Shown here piece by piece: positions 6,618-14,682 of a DNA stretch of 21,437 nucleotides. The position numbers and the translations under genes were made by a program. Origin of the DNA: Ruminococcus sp. UBA7013. Lineage in GTDB: Bacteria > Bacillota > Clostridia > Oscillospirales > Ruminococcaceae. The stretch is from NCBI GenBank assembly GCA_002449585.1, contig DJXD01000109.1, positions 1 through 21,437 on the forward strand, in the 5' to 3' direction. Below the pieces are notes generated by a model. It had not been told where the DNA came from, did no database searches, and saw only the letters and a list, made by a program, of their open reading frames with translations. Each line of letters begins with the position of its first letter. The first letter of the stretch is position 1.

Positions 6618-6911
6618 TTACTCTGTATGTGCGGCCTGCTCTTCTGCCTCGGCCTGTGCCAGATAAGTCTGATAAGTATCCATAATGCTGTCTTCCAGAA
6701 TCTTTCTTGCTTCCGGCTGAATGGGATGCACCACATCCCGGAAAATGCCGTTTTCATCTTTGCGGCTCGGCATAGCAATAAATAATCTGTTATCGCCCTG
6801 TACAATCTTGATGTCATGCACGGCAAGCATATTATCCACTGTCACGGATACAACGGCTCGGAGTCTTCCCTCTGTGAGGAGTTTGCGGATTTTGATGTCT
6901 GTAATTTCCAT
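6618..6911 (-). CDS. spoVG: SpoVG family regulator
   Basis: This 97-residue protein has the normal SpoVG length and opening MEITDIKIRKL, followed by RAVVSVTVDNMLAVHDIKIV and the conserved FIAMPSRKDENGIFRDVVHP. SpoVG proteins bind nucleic acid and affect septum formation in sporulation, cell-wall and virulence traits in various Firmicutes. AGGAGG sits 10 bases before the ATG. The gene is monocistronic, transcribed away from murC, and ends in a clear terminator. I could not identify a convincing promoter in the 185-base gap to murC: AT-rich hexamers exist but none are well paired. Confidence 0.96.
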   Translation of the reverse strand: MEITDIKIRKLLTEGRLRAVVSVTVDNMLAVHDIKIVQGDNRLFIAMPSRKDENGIFRDVVHPIQPEARKILEDSIMDTYQTYLAQAEAEEQAAHTE

Positions 6912-7096
6912 AATAGTATTACCTCCTAATCATGATAAGACAACTCTGATAAATTATTTTATGTTTTATGCATATGCTCCCTAAAATAGGCCATTTTAAA
7001 AAGGAAACGCCTGTTATTTATGACAAAAAGAGCTGTCTTTATTTATTAGTATAAACAATAAATATGAATTTTTTAAGAAGAAATTAGGTGTATTTT

Positions 7097-8527
7097 ATGA
7101 ACAAATCAATTTTATCCGGGAAAAAACATATCCATTTCATAGGCATTGGCGGAAGCGGTATGTATCCGCTCGCACAAATCCTCCATGCGAAGGGATTTTA
7201 TCTCACCGGATCAGATAATAATGAAACGGATACGTTGCAAGCTGTCCGGAAAATGGGAATTCCTGTCATGTTCGGCCAACGGGCGGAAAATATCAAAGAT
7301 GCAGATCTCATTGTCCATACAGCCGCTATTATGGCCGATAATCCGGAATTGATCGCCGCTAAAGCTTCCGGTGTGCCTGTCTTAGAAAGAAGCGAATTAT
7401 TAGGCATTGTCAGCAGTTGGTATGATAACGCCGTTTGCGTATCCGGAACACATGGAAAAACAACAACGACCTCTATGATTGCACAGATCCTCTGTACTGC
7501 CAAAGTAGATTTATCTGCCTTTATCGGCGGAAAACTCCCCTGCATCGGCGGAAGTGGCTGCGCTGGATCAAGTGATGTTTTCGTCTGTGAATCTTGCGAA
7601 TTCGTGGATACGTTTTTGAAATTATATCCTGATATCGCTATTATTTTAAATATTGATGCGGATCATCTGGATTATTTCAAGACAGTGGAAAATATTATCA
7701 AGTCTTTTCATCAATTCTGTGAATTAACATCACGCATGATTATTTATAATGGCGATGATGATAATACTTGTAAAGCTATAGAAGGCATCACAGGCAAAGA
7801 ATTGATAGCATTCGGCTATGGAGAACAGAATCTATATCGTGCAATTGATGTGATGCATACCAGTGGGCAATCTGCTTTCACAGTTCTCAAAAATGGCGAA
7901 GCCCTCGGCAGAATTATATTGCAAGTTCCCGGTGAGCATAATATTTTAAATGCGTTAGCAGCGGTGACAGCTTGCGATCAAATCGGCATCGCTTTTCCGG
8001 ATATCCAGCAGGGGCTTTCTGAATTCCGTGGCGCAGGGAGAAGATTTGAAATCAAAGGGGTAGTCAATGGCGTTACTATTGCTGATGATTATGCCCATCA
8101 TCCTACAGAATTAACAGCCACTCTCAAAGCCGCCAAAGAAATGCCCTATCAGCGAGTATGGGCAGTATTTCAGCCATTCACATTTTCCAGAACTGCCCAG
8201 CATCTGGAAGAATTCGCAGAAGCACTCCGTATTGCAGATATTGCCGTCCTGACGGATATTATGGGCTCTCGTGAGAAAAACACATATGGCATTTATACAC
8301 GTCATCTTGCTGAAATCATGAATCCGGAAAAAACAGTCTGGTTTCCACAGGATGAATCTATAGAATATACAGATGCACGCAAATATCAGAATTTTGATGA
8401 TGTCTGCAATTATGTGACAGCGCATGTCCAGCCGGGTGATCTGGTGTTAACCATGGGCTGTGGTGATATTAATAAAGTCGCAGGCATGATTTTAAATCAA
8501 CTCAAGAAAGGAAATCATGAATCATGA
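7097..8527 (+). CDS. murC: UDP-N-acetylmuramate--L-alanine ligase
   Basis: MurC adds L-alanine to UDP-MurNAc, the first step of the peptide stem of peptidoglycan, in the cytoplasm. The 476-residue protein has the N-terminal nucleotide-binding loop FIGIGGSGM (residues 14-22), the ATP-binding GTHGKTTTT (117-125), NIDADHLDYF in the central domain, and ADDYAHHPTE in the C-terminal domain. The usual D-E-S-D region is replaced by CESCEFVDTF, and the usual FQPHxxSRT reads FQPFTFSRT; both appear in a well-conserved background and I take them as lineage variants. ATG 7097 is set by AGGTG at 7086-7090. It overlaps the lexA-like gene by four bases (ATGA), so it heads a coupled unit. Confidence 0.96.
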   Translation: MNKSILSGKKHIHFIGIGGSGMYPLAQILHAKGFYLTGSDNNETDTLQAVRKMGIPVMFGQRAENIKDADLIVHTAAIMADNPELIAAKASGVPVLERSELLGIVSSWYDNAVCVSGTHGKTTTTSMIAQILCTAKVDLSAFIGGKLPCIGGSGCAGSSDVFVCESCEFVDTFLKLYPDIAIILNIDADHLDYFKTVENIIKSFHQFCELTSRMIIYNGDDDNTCKAIEGITGKELIAFGYGEQNLYRAIDVMHTSGQSAFTVLKNGEALGRIILQVPGEHNILNALAAVTACDQIGIAFPDIQQGLSEFRGAGRRFEIKGVVNGVTIADDYAHHPTELTATLKAAKEMPYQRVWAVFQPFTFSRTAQHLEEFAEALRIADIAVLTDIMGSREKNTYGIYTRHLAEIMNPEKTVWFPQDESIEYTDARKYQNFDDVCNYVTAHVQPGDLVLTMGCGDINKVAGMILNQLKKGNHES

Positions 8528-9048
8528 ATCAGAGAAGAGCAGAAAATATTCTGAAATTTATCAGAGATTATATTGATCAATATCATATTTCGCCGTCCGT
8601 GCGTGAAATTTGTGAAGGGGTGGGGCTTGCTTCTACTTCTACGATACATCGTTATCTCCATCAGCTGGAACAGGATGGAAAAATTAATATGACCATCGGG
8701 CAAAATCGCTCTATTGTAATCTCAGATTCGAAAAATAAAAAAATTCCGCTGTTAGATCCTGAAAATCTGGATGCTTCCGAAGAAAATGCCCCAAAAGATT
8801 ATATCACTTACCATCCCCCCGGAAGACCGAGAGAACTTTTTGCTATCTATGCCCCTCAGGATTTCCCGCAAATGGGAATTCTCAAAAATGATATCCTCAT
8901 TGCCGAAAAAACACAAAATTTTGAAGAGGATAAGCTCACTTTATTCTATGACGAAGAACATCACATTGCTGTTTCAGATGATATCCCCCCTTCTGCTTTT
9001 GCAATGCTGATTTCTGTGATCCGGAATTACGCAAAAAAAAAAGAGTGA
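8524..9048 (+). CDS. lexA: LexA-like repressor with degenerate protease domain
   Basis: The 174-residue protein has an N-terminal LexA winged helix-turn-helix: ILKFIRDYI, SPSVREICEGVGLASTSTIH (residues 23-42), then LEQDGKI. The C-terminal half keeps the S24/LexA scaffold, including KIPLL, ELFAIYAPQDFPQMGILKND and a final LISVIRNY. However, no Ala-Gly cleavage dyad is visible after IPLL, the position of the catalytic Ser is Asp113, and the position of the catalytic Lys is about Ala149 in a shortened region. It is about 30 residues shorter than usual LexA. It should bind DNA but not self-cleave; this is inference. It overlaps murC by ATGA and ends three bases into the run before zapA. Confidence 0.82.
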   Translation: MNQRRAENILKFIRDYIDQYHISPSVREICEGVGLASTSTIHRYLHQLEQDGKINMTIGQNRSIVISDSKNKKIPLLDPENLDASEENAPKDYITYHPPGRPRELFAIYAPQDFPQMGILKNDILIAEKTQNFEEDKLTLFYDEEHHIAVSDDIPPSAFAMLISVIRNYAKKKE

Positions 9049-9059
9049 AGGTGAAACCT

Positions 9060-9410
9060 ATGACCCATAAAATCAAATTTATGATCTGCGGTAAAGAATA
9101 TATTCTGCAAAGTCTTGATCCGCCTAATCATGTGTATGAATTGGCACGTGTCCTGGAAGAACGCATTGAAGAATATAAACAAGAATTTGAGTTATCAACT
9201 CATGATGCCGCTATCATGGTAGCCCTCCATGCGCTGGATGATGTCGAAAAAGAAAAACAGCATTCGGAGGATATTTATGCTGAGGTCATGCATTACGTGG
9301 AAGAAGCCGGCCTAGCAAGAATCGAACATGATTCTGCTCTGAAAACGATCAATGCATTGCATTCGGAAATCGCAAAGCTGAAAGGCCAGCTTCAAAATAG
9401 AAAATTATGA
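9060..9410 (+). CDS. zapA: Cell division protein ZapA
   Basis: ZapA binds FtsZ and promotes bundling of filaments at the division ring. The 116-residue protein has the usual small globular N-terminal part (KIKFMICGKEYILQS, then VYELARVLEERIEEYK) and the S-x-x-x-A-A-x-x-x-A-L-x-x-x-D region (STHDAAIMVALHALDDVEKE), followed by a long C-terminal coiled coil typical of ZapA. ATG 9060 is set by AAGGTG; the GTG at 9045 would overlap the lexA-like gene and contain that site. Its stop overlaps the next start (ATGA at 9407-9410). Confidence 0.88.
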   Translation: MTHKIKFMICGKEYILQSLDPPNHVYELARVLEERIEEYKQEFELSTHDAAIMVALHALDDVEKEKQHSEDIYAEVMHYVEEAGLARIEHDSALKTINALHSEIAKLKGQLQNRKL

Positions 9411-11416
9411 TACCTGAAATTTTAGCACCAGCCGGAAGCATGGAATCTCTTTCAGCCGCTTTGCGATGCGGCGCAAATGCCGTATATGTCGGCGCAAAAT
9501 CTTATTCTGCACGGAATCATGCTGTTAATTTTGATCTGCATGAGCTGGAACAGGCCGCCCAGCTATGCCATTTATATCATGCAAAATTGCATCTGGCTGT
9601 CAATACGCTTGTGACAGATCGGGAACTAGAGGATTTCTGCATTTTTATCCAACAGGCCGCCCAATGCGGTATTGATGCATGTATTGTGCAGGATCTGGGC
9701 ATTTTACAGATTATCAGATCTATCATTCCGGAAATGCCCCTCCATGCTTCTACACAAATGAGTATTCATAGTTCCGCCGGCGCATTACAGGCTAAAGCTG
9801 CCGGATGCTGTCGCATCGTCGCCGCAAGAGAAATGCATCAGAAAGCATTAGCGGAATTATGCCGATTGCCGATCGAAATCGAGGTATTTGTGCATGGTGC
9901 GCTGTGTATGTCCGTATCTGGCCAATGTAGTTTTTCCTCTATCGTCGGGGGACGAAGTGCCAACCGTGGCCAATGCGCTCAAGCCTGTCGCCTGCCTTGG
10001 CGAACGCCTGACGGATCAAATCCGGCGGCTTTATCTTTAAAAGATCTCAGTCTTGTTTCTCATGTCAAGGCTTTGCAAAAAATGGGCGTGGCTTCTTTCA
10101 AGATCGAGGGCAGAATGAAACGCCCCGAATATGTCGCCGCTGCTGTCACTGCCTTACGAATGGCATTAGAAGGGCAACAGCCTGATATGCATCAGCTACA
10201 GGCCATCTTTTCCCGGAGTGGCTTCACAGATGGCTATTTCACCGGACAGAAAAAGAATATGTTCGGCTTTCGTACAAAAGAAGATGTGATTGCAAGTCAG
10301 AAAATTTTGAAAACAATGCAAAATCTCTATCAGCATCCCTATAAAATCGCAAAGCTGGATTTTGCTTTGCAATTGCATCCGGATCAGCCCGCTTTGCTGA
10401 TCGCATCAGATCAAGAAGGCAATCACATACAAGTGCAGGGCGATATTCCTGAACCAGCCCAGAAAATGCCCCTGCAAATGCCGATTCTTCAAAAATATAT
10501 GGAAAAGCTAGGAGATAGCATTTATCTTTGCAATCATGTTTCACTGGATAATCCTGAAAATTTGACGCTATCAGCCGCCCAATGCAATGCGCTCCGGCGG
10601 AATGCTGTCACTGCAATGGATGCCTTCCGCATTCATGCCAATACCCCAGCTTATCAAATACAGGATCAGCTTCCAGAATTTGCGAAACAGAATCAACATT
10701 TCTATGGGATCAGACGGATTCATGTCCGCACAAAAGCACAGATGCAAAAAGCCTTAGATTTAACAGAAATTCTCTGCCTTCCGGTGGCTCTTGCCAAACA
10801 ATGCGATCCTTCTTTGTCGATTTATCTGGAATCCCCTCGGATGATTGCGAATGAAATCGCTTATGCACAAGATCTCAAAGCATTATATCAAAAAGGCTTT
10901 CGACATTTGCTTTGTCATAATCTGGCTGATATTTATCTTGGAAAAGCAATCGGCTTTCAATTGCATGGCGGTTTTGGCCTGAATTGTACAAATTTTAGAG
11001 CCGTTGAAGTTTTAAAATCATTCGGATTGCAGGATCTCACCGGATCTTATGAATTATCCATCCGCCAGCTGTTAGCATTAGAACATGCCATCCCCTGTGG
11101 GGCATATCTCTATGGACGGCTTCCCATGATGCTATTTCGGCTTTGTCCGATCAAGGCGCAAGATGGCTGTCATCATCATGACTGCTTTCTGACAGATCGA
11201 ACCGGACGGAAATTTCCGCTTCTCTGTACGCAGGATTATATAGAATTATATAATTCTGAAATTCTCTTTCCTGATCGAAATGCTTTTCAGGATCTGTCAT
11301 TTCATGATTTTTATTTTACAGATGAATCACCAGAATACATGATGCAGATTCTTACAGATGCTATCATACCAGATCATAAAACAAATGGGTTATATTTTAA
11401 GGGAGGCTTGAAATAA
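9407..11416 (+). CDS. U32 family (RlhA/TrhP-like) protein
   Basis: This 669-residue protein starts with the family signature PEILAPAGSMESLSAALRCG and AVYVG, carries VNTLV and the key EVFVHGALCMSVSGQCSFSS motif (from residue 159), then SANRGQCAQACR, with cysteines at 167, 174, 190 and 194. These are annotated as peptidase U32, but characterised members (RlhA, TrhP, UbiU) are Fe-S-linked hydroxylases of rRNA, tRNA or ubiquinone precursors. The length and a second C-terminal region resemble RlhA, which hydroxylates 23S rRNA. Which of these applies here is inference. It overlaps zapA by ATGA with no good ribosome site, suggesting translational coupling, and its stop overlaps the dut start (TAATG). 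Confidence 0.87.
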   Translation: MIPEILAPAGSMESLSAALRCGANAVYVGAKSYSARNHAVNFDLHELEQAAQLCHLYHAKLHLAVNTLVTDRELEDFCIFIQQAAQCGIDACIVQDLGILQIIRSIIPEMPLHASTQMSIHSSAGALQAKAAGCCRIVAAREMHQKALAELCRLPIEIEVFVHGALCMSVSGQCSFSSIVGGRSANRGQCAQACRLPWRTPDGSNPAALSLKDLSLVSHVKALQKMGVASFKIEGRMKRPEYVAAAVTALRMALEGQQPDMHQLQAIFSRSGFTDGYFTGQKKNMFGFRTKEDVIASQKILKTMQNLYQHPYKIAKLDFALQLHPDQPALLIASDQEGNHIQVQGDIPEPAQKMPLQMPILQKYMEKLGDSIYLCNHVSLDNPENLTLSAAQCNALRRNAVTAMDAFRIHANTPAYQIQDQLPEFAKQNQHFYGIRRIHVRTKAQMQKALDLTEILCLPVALAKQCDPSLSIYLESPRMIANEIAYAQDLKALYQKGFRHLLCHNLADIYLGKAIGFQLHGGFGLNCTNFRAVEVLKSFGLQDLTGSYELSIRQLLALEHAIPCGAYLYGRLPMMLFRLCPIKAQDGCHHHDCFLTDRTGRKFPLLCTQDYIELYNSEILFPDRNAFQDLSFHDFYFTDESPEYMMQILTDAIIPDHKTNGLYFKGGLK

Positions 11417-11853
11417 TGCAATTGGCATTTCAGAAATTACATCAAAAAGCAATACTTCCCACACGGGCAACGGCTTATAGTGCCGGGGCGGATTTATACG
11501 CCTGTCTGGATGCCCCCGTCTGCATACCACCGGGAGAAACCGTGATCATCCCTCTGGGGATCGCCTGCCAGCCTTCTGATCCGGAAACCGTGATCTTGAT
11601 TTTCCCACGCTCCGGACTTGCGTCAAAATATGGCATCACGCTGGCCAATGCCGTCGGCGTGGTGGATAGCGATTATAGAGGAGAATGGAAAATCCCTCTG
11701 CATAATATCAGCCATACAGAATTTTTTATCAAACATGGCATGCGAATCGCTCAAGCTGTTGTAATGCCTGTGTTATTCCCCGATATTCTGCAAATAGATC
11801 AGCTCGATCACACCGAACGGGGAAATTCTGGCTTTGGCTCAACAGGGATTTAA
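11416..11853 (+). CDS. dut: dUTP diphosphatase
   Basis: This 145-residue trimeric-type dUTPase converts dUTP to dUMP, keeping uracil out of DNA. All five motifs are present: A20-YSAGADLY, P64-RSGLAS, N78-AVGVVDSDYRGE with the catalytic Asp at about 84, RIAQAVV, and the C-terminal RGNSGFGSTG. GGGAGG precedes the ATG, which overlaps the preceding stop by one base. It belongs to the tightly packed murC to DUF4321 group. Confidence 0.96.
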   Translation: MQLAFQKLHQKAILPTRATAYSAGADLYACLDAPVCIPPGETVIIPLGIACQPSDPETVILIFPRSGLASKYGITLANAVGVVDSDYRGEWKIPLHNISHTEFFIKHGMRIAQAVVMPVLFPDILQIDQLDHTERGNSGFGSTGI

Positions 11854-11876
11854 TAATTTTACGAAAGGAGCATATC

Positions 11877-12137
11877 ATGAAACAATTCCTTTTGATGTTT
11901 GCCGTTCTGGTAGCATCTGTAATTATCGGCAGTCTGCTTGGCGAGTTTGCCAGAGGGATCAGCAGTATTGCATGGCTTGGGAAAATATTTGAAGTCGGCA
12001 TTTCTACTTTTGATATTAATTTAAAAATTTTTGTGTTAACATTAGGCTTTCAGATCCGGATTTGTGTGGCGGAAATTATTATGATCATCATCGGCCTTTT
12101 ATTTTATCCCAAATTGAAAACAGCAGTTCTCGGCTGA
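11877..12137 (+). CDS. DUF4321 small membrane protein
   Basis: The 86-residue protein has an N-terminal membrane segment (FLLMFAVLVASVIIGSLLG), a loop, then a second hydrophobic region with LKIFVLTLGFQIRICVAEIIMIIIGLLFYP. This matches the DUF4321 family of small Clostridia membrane proteins, often found just before mreB or maf-type genes. The function is not known. AAAGGAG lies 8 bases before the ATG. It ends just before the mreB promoter and is probably the last gene of the murC group, with no obvious terminator. Confidence 0.75.
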   Translation: MKQFLLMFAVLVASVIIGSLLGEFARGISSIAWLGKIFEVGISTFDINLKIFVLTLGFQIRICVAEIIMIIIGLLFYPKLKTAVLG

Positions 12138-12158
12138 TGAAAAAATCTTTCAGAATGC

Positions 12159-12187
12159 TTGTTTTCTGATCAAAAACATGGTATAAT
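12159..12187 (+). promoter_or_regulatory. Promoter of mreBCD-PBP2 operon
   Basis: TTGTTT (12159-12164) and TATAAT (12182-12187) are separated by 17 bases. A TG at 12179-12180 forms an extended -10 (TGGTATAAT). The transcript would start near 12194, giving a short leader of about 27 bases before mreB. Confidence 0.82.
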
Positions 12188-12220
12188 CAAGATAGATACA
12201 GAACAAAAGGAGACATGCGC

Positions 12221-13243
12221 ATGTTTGTGAAAGACATCGGGATTGATTTAGGAACAGCAAACACGCTGGTATATATGCGTGGAAAAGGAATTGTTTTAAG
12301 AGAGCCTTCCGTTGTGGCCGTGAATACCCGCACAGAAAAAGCACGTTATGTAGGCAAAGACGCAAAACAGATTATCGGACGTACACCCGGCTCTATCGTC
12401 GCTGTGCGCCCATTGAGAGAAGGCGTTATTGCAGATTTTGATCTGACTGTAACGATGCTACAGGAATTTATACATAAAGCCATGAAAGGACATTTCTTTT
12501 CAAAGGCTCGTGTGACAATCTGCATCCCCTCAGGCGTGACCCCCGTAGAACGAAACGCCGTTCGAGAAGTGACAGAAAGCGCAGGCGTGAAACAAGTATT
12601 TATTATTGAAGAACCTATGGCCGCCGCCATCGGCGCAGGTTTGCCCACAACTGAACCTACTGGGAGCATGATTGTCGATATTGGCGGCGGCACGAGCGAG
12701 GTAGCTGTGATTTCTATGGGTGGGATCGTGGCGGCGCACTCGGTCAAATGCGCTGGTGATGCTTTCGATGCCGCTATTATGAATTATATCAAGAAAAAAT
12801 ATAATCTCCTGATCGGCGAACGAACGGCTGAAACCGTAAAACTCACTATCGGCTCTGCATTCCCCAATGAAAATGAGGATACAATGGAGATCAAAGGCAG
12901 AAATTTATTAAATGGCTTGCCGGAAAATATAACCGTATCTTCTGCCGAAATCCGGGATGCAATGGTCGAACCGCTTTCCAGAGTGCTGGATGCCATCAAG
13001 ACAACCCTAGAAGAAACACCCCCAGAATTATCAGCAGATATTATTGATCAGGGAATTACCCTTGCCGGAGGTGGGGCTTTGTTGAGAGGTCTTGACAAGC
13101 TCATCAACCGGGAAACCGGTATTCCGGTTTATATTGCAGAATATCCGCTTGACTGTGTCGCTGAGGGGGCTGGGAAAGTCATGGAAAATATGGATAAATA
13201 TCAAGATACCCTTGTGGAGTATCTCAAATATTATGAAAAATAA
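12221..13243 (+). CDS. mreB: Rod shape-determining protein MreB
   Basis: MreB is the bacterial actin that organises lateral wall synthesis at the inner membrane. The 340-residue protein has phosphate-1 motif DIGIDLGTANTLVY at the N-terminus, IVDIGGGTSEVAVIS as phosphate-2, and ITLAGGGALLRGLDKLI near the C-terminus, in the usual order. I prefer ATG 12221 (MFVKDIGIDLG) over ATG 12215 because GGAG at 12209-12212 lies 8 bases away rather than 2. It is the first gene of mreB-mreC-mreD-PBP2, and starts shortly after a strong promoter. Confidence 0.95.
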   Translation: MFVKDIGIDLGTANTLVYMRGKGIVLREPSVVAVNTRTEKARYVGKDAKQIIGRTPGSIVAVRPLREGVIADFDLTVTMLQEFIHKAMKGHFFSKARVTICIPSGVTPVERNAVREVTESAGVKQVFIIEEPMAAAIGAGLPTTEPTGSMIVDIGGGTSEVAVISMGGIVAAHSVKCAGDAFDAAIMNYIKKKYNLLIGERTAETVKLTIGSAFPNENEDTMEIKGRNLLNGLPENITVSSAEIRDAMVEPLSRVLDAIKTTLEETPPELSADIIDQGITLAGGGALLRGLDKLINRETGIPVYIAEYPLDCVAEGAGKVMENMDKYQDTLVEYLKYYEK

Positions 13244-13255
13244 AGGGTGATTGTG

Positions 13256-14107
13256 ATGCATTTTCTGAAAAGCAAAAAATTCAAGATCCTGCTGTGGCTT
13301 CTGGCGTTATTCATTGGGCTTATGCTATATGCTGTTTTCATGGGAGGTTATACAATCAGTCCGGTCAGTATGCTGCAAACACTGACTTCTCCTGTTCAGA
13401 AAGCGTCAAATTCGATTTCTGAGAGAGTGGAATACGGACTTGATCTATTTCGAAATGCGGAAAGCTATTATGAAGAAAATAGGGCTCTCCGTCAGGAGAT
13501 TAATACGCTGCATACACAGCTATCAGATTATGAAGCTGCAAAGGAAGAACTCGCTCGGCTGGAGGCCTTTATTGGCATCAAAGAAAAGCATGATGATTAT
13601 TCTATGACTTCGCCATTTGATGTGATCGGCTATGTCACAAATGATCCTTATCATAATTTTATGATAGATGGCGGCTCAGAAGAAGGCGTTAGCTTATATG
13701 ATCCTGTTGTCAGTGATCTGGGGCTTGTGGGTGTTGTGACGGAATTAGGAGCGCATACTTCTACTGTGACAACGATCTTATCACCAGAGCTTTCAATTTC
13801 TGCCTGTGTCAGCTCCACACGGGAAAAAGGCATTCTGACCGGAAGCGTGGCACTCGCTATGGATGGCATGTGCAAATTGCAGTATCTGGAAAAAGATACA
13901 AAGCTCAAAAAAGATAGAGTGATCTTGACAACCGGAGAAAATGGCCTGTTTCCCGGGGGCTATGTGATCGGCTATGTAAAAGAGATCGCTATGGATGATA
14001 CCGGTTTGACCGCATACGCCGCTATCGAACCCGCTTCTGATCTCACGCATTTGAGCATGGTCGCAGTCATTACGGATTTTAATGGAAAGGCTGAAAAATC
14101 AGAATGA
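13256..14107 (+). CDS. mreC: Rod shape-determining protein MreC
   Basis: MreC is a bitopic membrane protein that links MreB filaments to PBP2 and the elongation machinery outside the membrane. The 283-residue protein has a short cytoplasmic N-terminus, a membrane segment (ILLWLLALFIGLMLYAVFM), a coiled-coil region around residues 60-105 (ENRALRQEINTLHTQLSDYE), then the two beta domains with IDGGSEEGV, VVSDLGLVGVVTELG and LFPGGYVIGYV. ATG 13256 is set by AAAGGGTGA 6 bases upstream. It overlaps mreD by ATGA. Confidence 0.94.
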   Translation: MHFLKSKKFKILLWLLALFIGLMLYAVFMGGYTISPVSMLQTLTSPVQKASNSISERVEYGLDLFRNAESYYEENRALRQEINTLHTQLSDYEAAKEELARLEAFIGIKEKHDDYSMTSPFDVIGYVTNDPYHNFMIDGGSEEGVSLYDPVVSDLGLVGVVTELGAHTSTVTTILSPELSISACVSSTREKGILTGSVALAMDGMCKLQYLEKDTKLKKDRVILTTGENGLFPGGYVIGYVKEIAMDDTGLTAYAAIEPASDLTHLSMVAVITDFNGKAEKSE

Positions 14108-14682
14108 TGAAACAGAACTATCAGAAAATCAGAAAGCCACATCTTCAAATTCTGCAATGGATGATTTATGCGATCTTGCTAGTAGTATGCTATATCTGGC
14201 AAACTTCCGGCAGTATGATCAAGCCGCTTTTGCTGATTCCGATCGGATTATGCATTGCTTCTCATATGGGAGAAATTCGAGCCATGCTCATTGGAGCGGC
14301 CTGCGGTGTTCTGCTGGATCTGGCCTGCGGTAAATTGATCGGCAGCAATGCCATCTGTATGATATTGCTATGTGTGGGCACTTCTTTATTATATCATTAT
14401 TTGCTGAAACAAAAATGGTTTAATATGCTCTGGCTTACGGCCTTGTGTGCGCTGATACAGGGCGGTATGGATTATTTATTTTATTATGTGATATGGGAAC
14501 ATGAAAATGTTTCTCTGATCTGGGAAAATATTATACTGCCTAGCTGTTGGATGACGGCACTTTCTTCTGTGCCAATTTATTTTATCATTCATGGCATTGC
14601 TGAAACATGCGGTAGCTATCGAGAACAAAAGCTTGAAAAAGCAAGCCTTTCTTATCCAGAATCAAAGGATGTTGATGTATGA
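14104..14682 (+). CDS. mreD: Rod shape-determining protein MreD
   Basis: The 192-residue protein has about five membrane segments, including LQWMIYAILLVVCYIWQT, MLIGAACGVLLDLACG and MILLCVGTSLLYHYLL, and the usual small inner membrane MreD profile. MreD is needed with MreC for the elongasome. It has little sequence conservation, so the call rests on topology, length and position between mreC and PBP2. Its start overlaps the mreC stop, and its stop overlaps the PBP2 start, both ATGA; a polar C-terminal tail of about 25 residues follows the last membrane segment. Confidence 0.85.
   Translation: MMKQNYQKIRKPHLQILQWMIYAILLVVCYIWQTSGSMIKPLLLIPIGLCIASHMGEIRAMLIGAACGVLLDLACGKLIGSNAICMILLCVGTSLLYHYLLKQKWFNMLWLTALCALIQGGMDYLFYYVIWEHENVSLIWENIILPSCWMTALSSVPIYFIIHGIAETCGSYREQKLEKASLSYPESKDVDV

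Noticed and set aside
7015..7060. Promoter for murC or spoVG in the divergent gap
   Set aside because: ATGACA and several AT-rich -10-like hexamers occur, but none pair at a convincing spacing, so I did not list one.
9240..9250. Other TGTCGAA copies, such as in zapA, nudF and PBP2
   Set aside because: They lie within coding sequence, where GTC GAA (Val-Glu) codons make the heptamer common.
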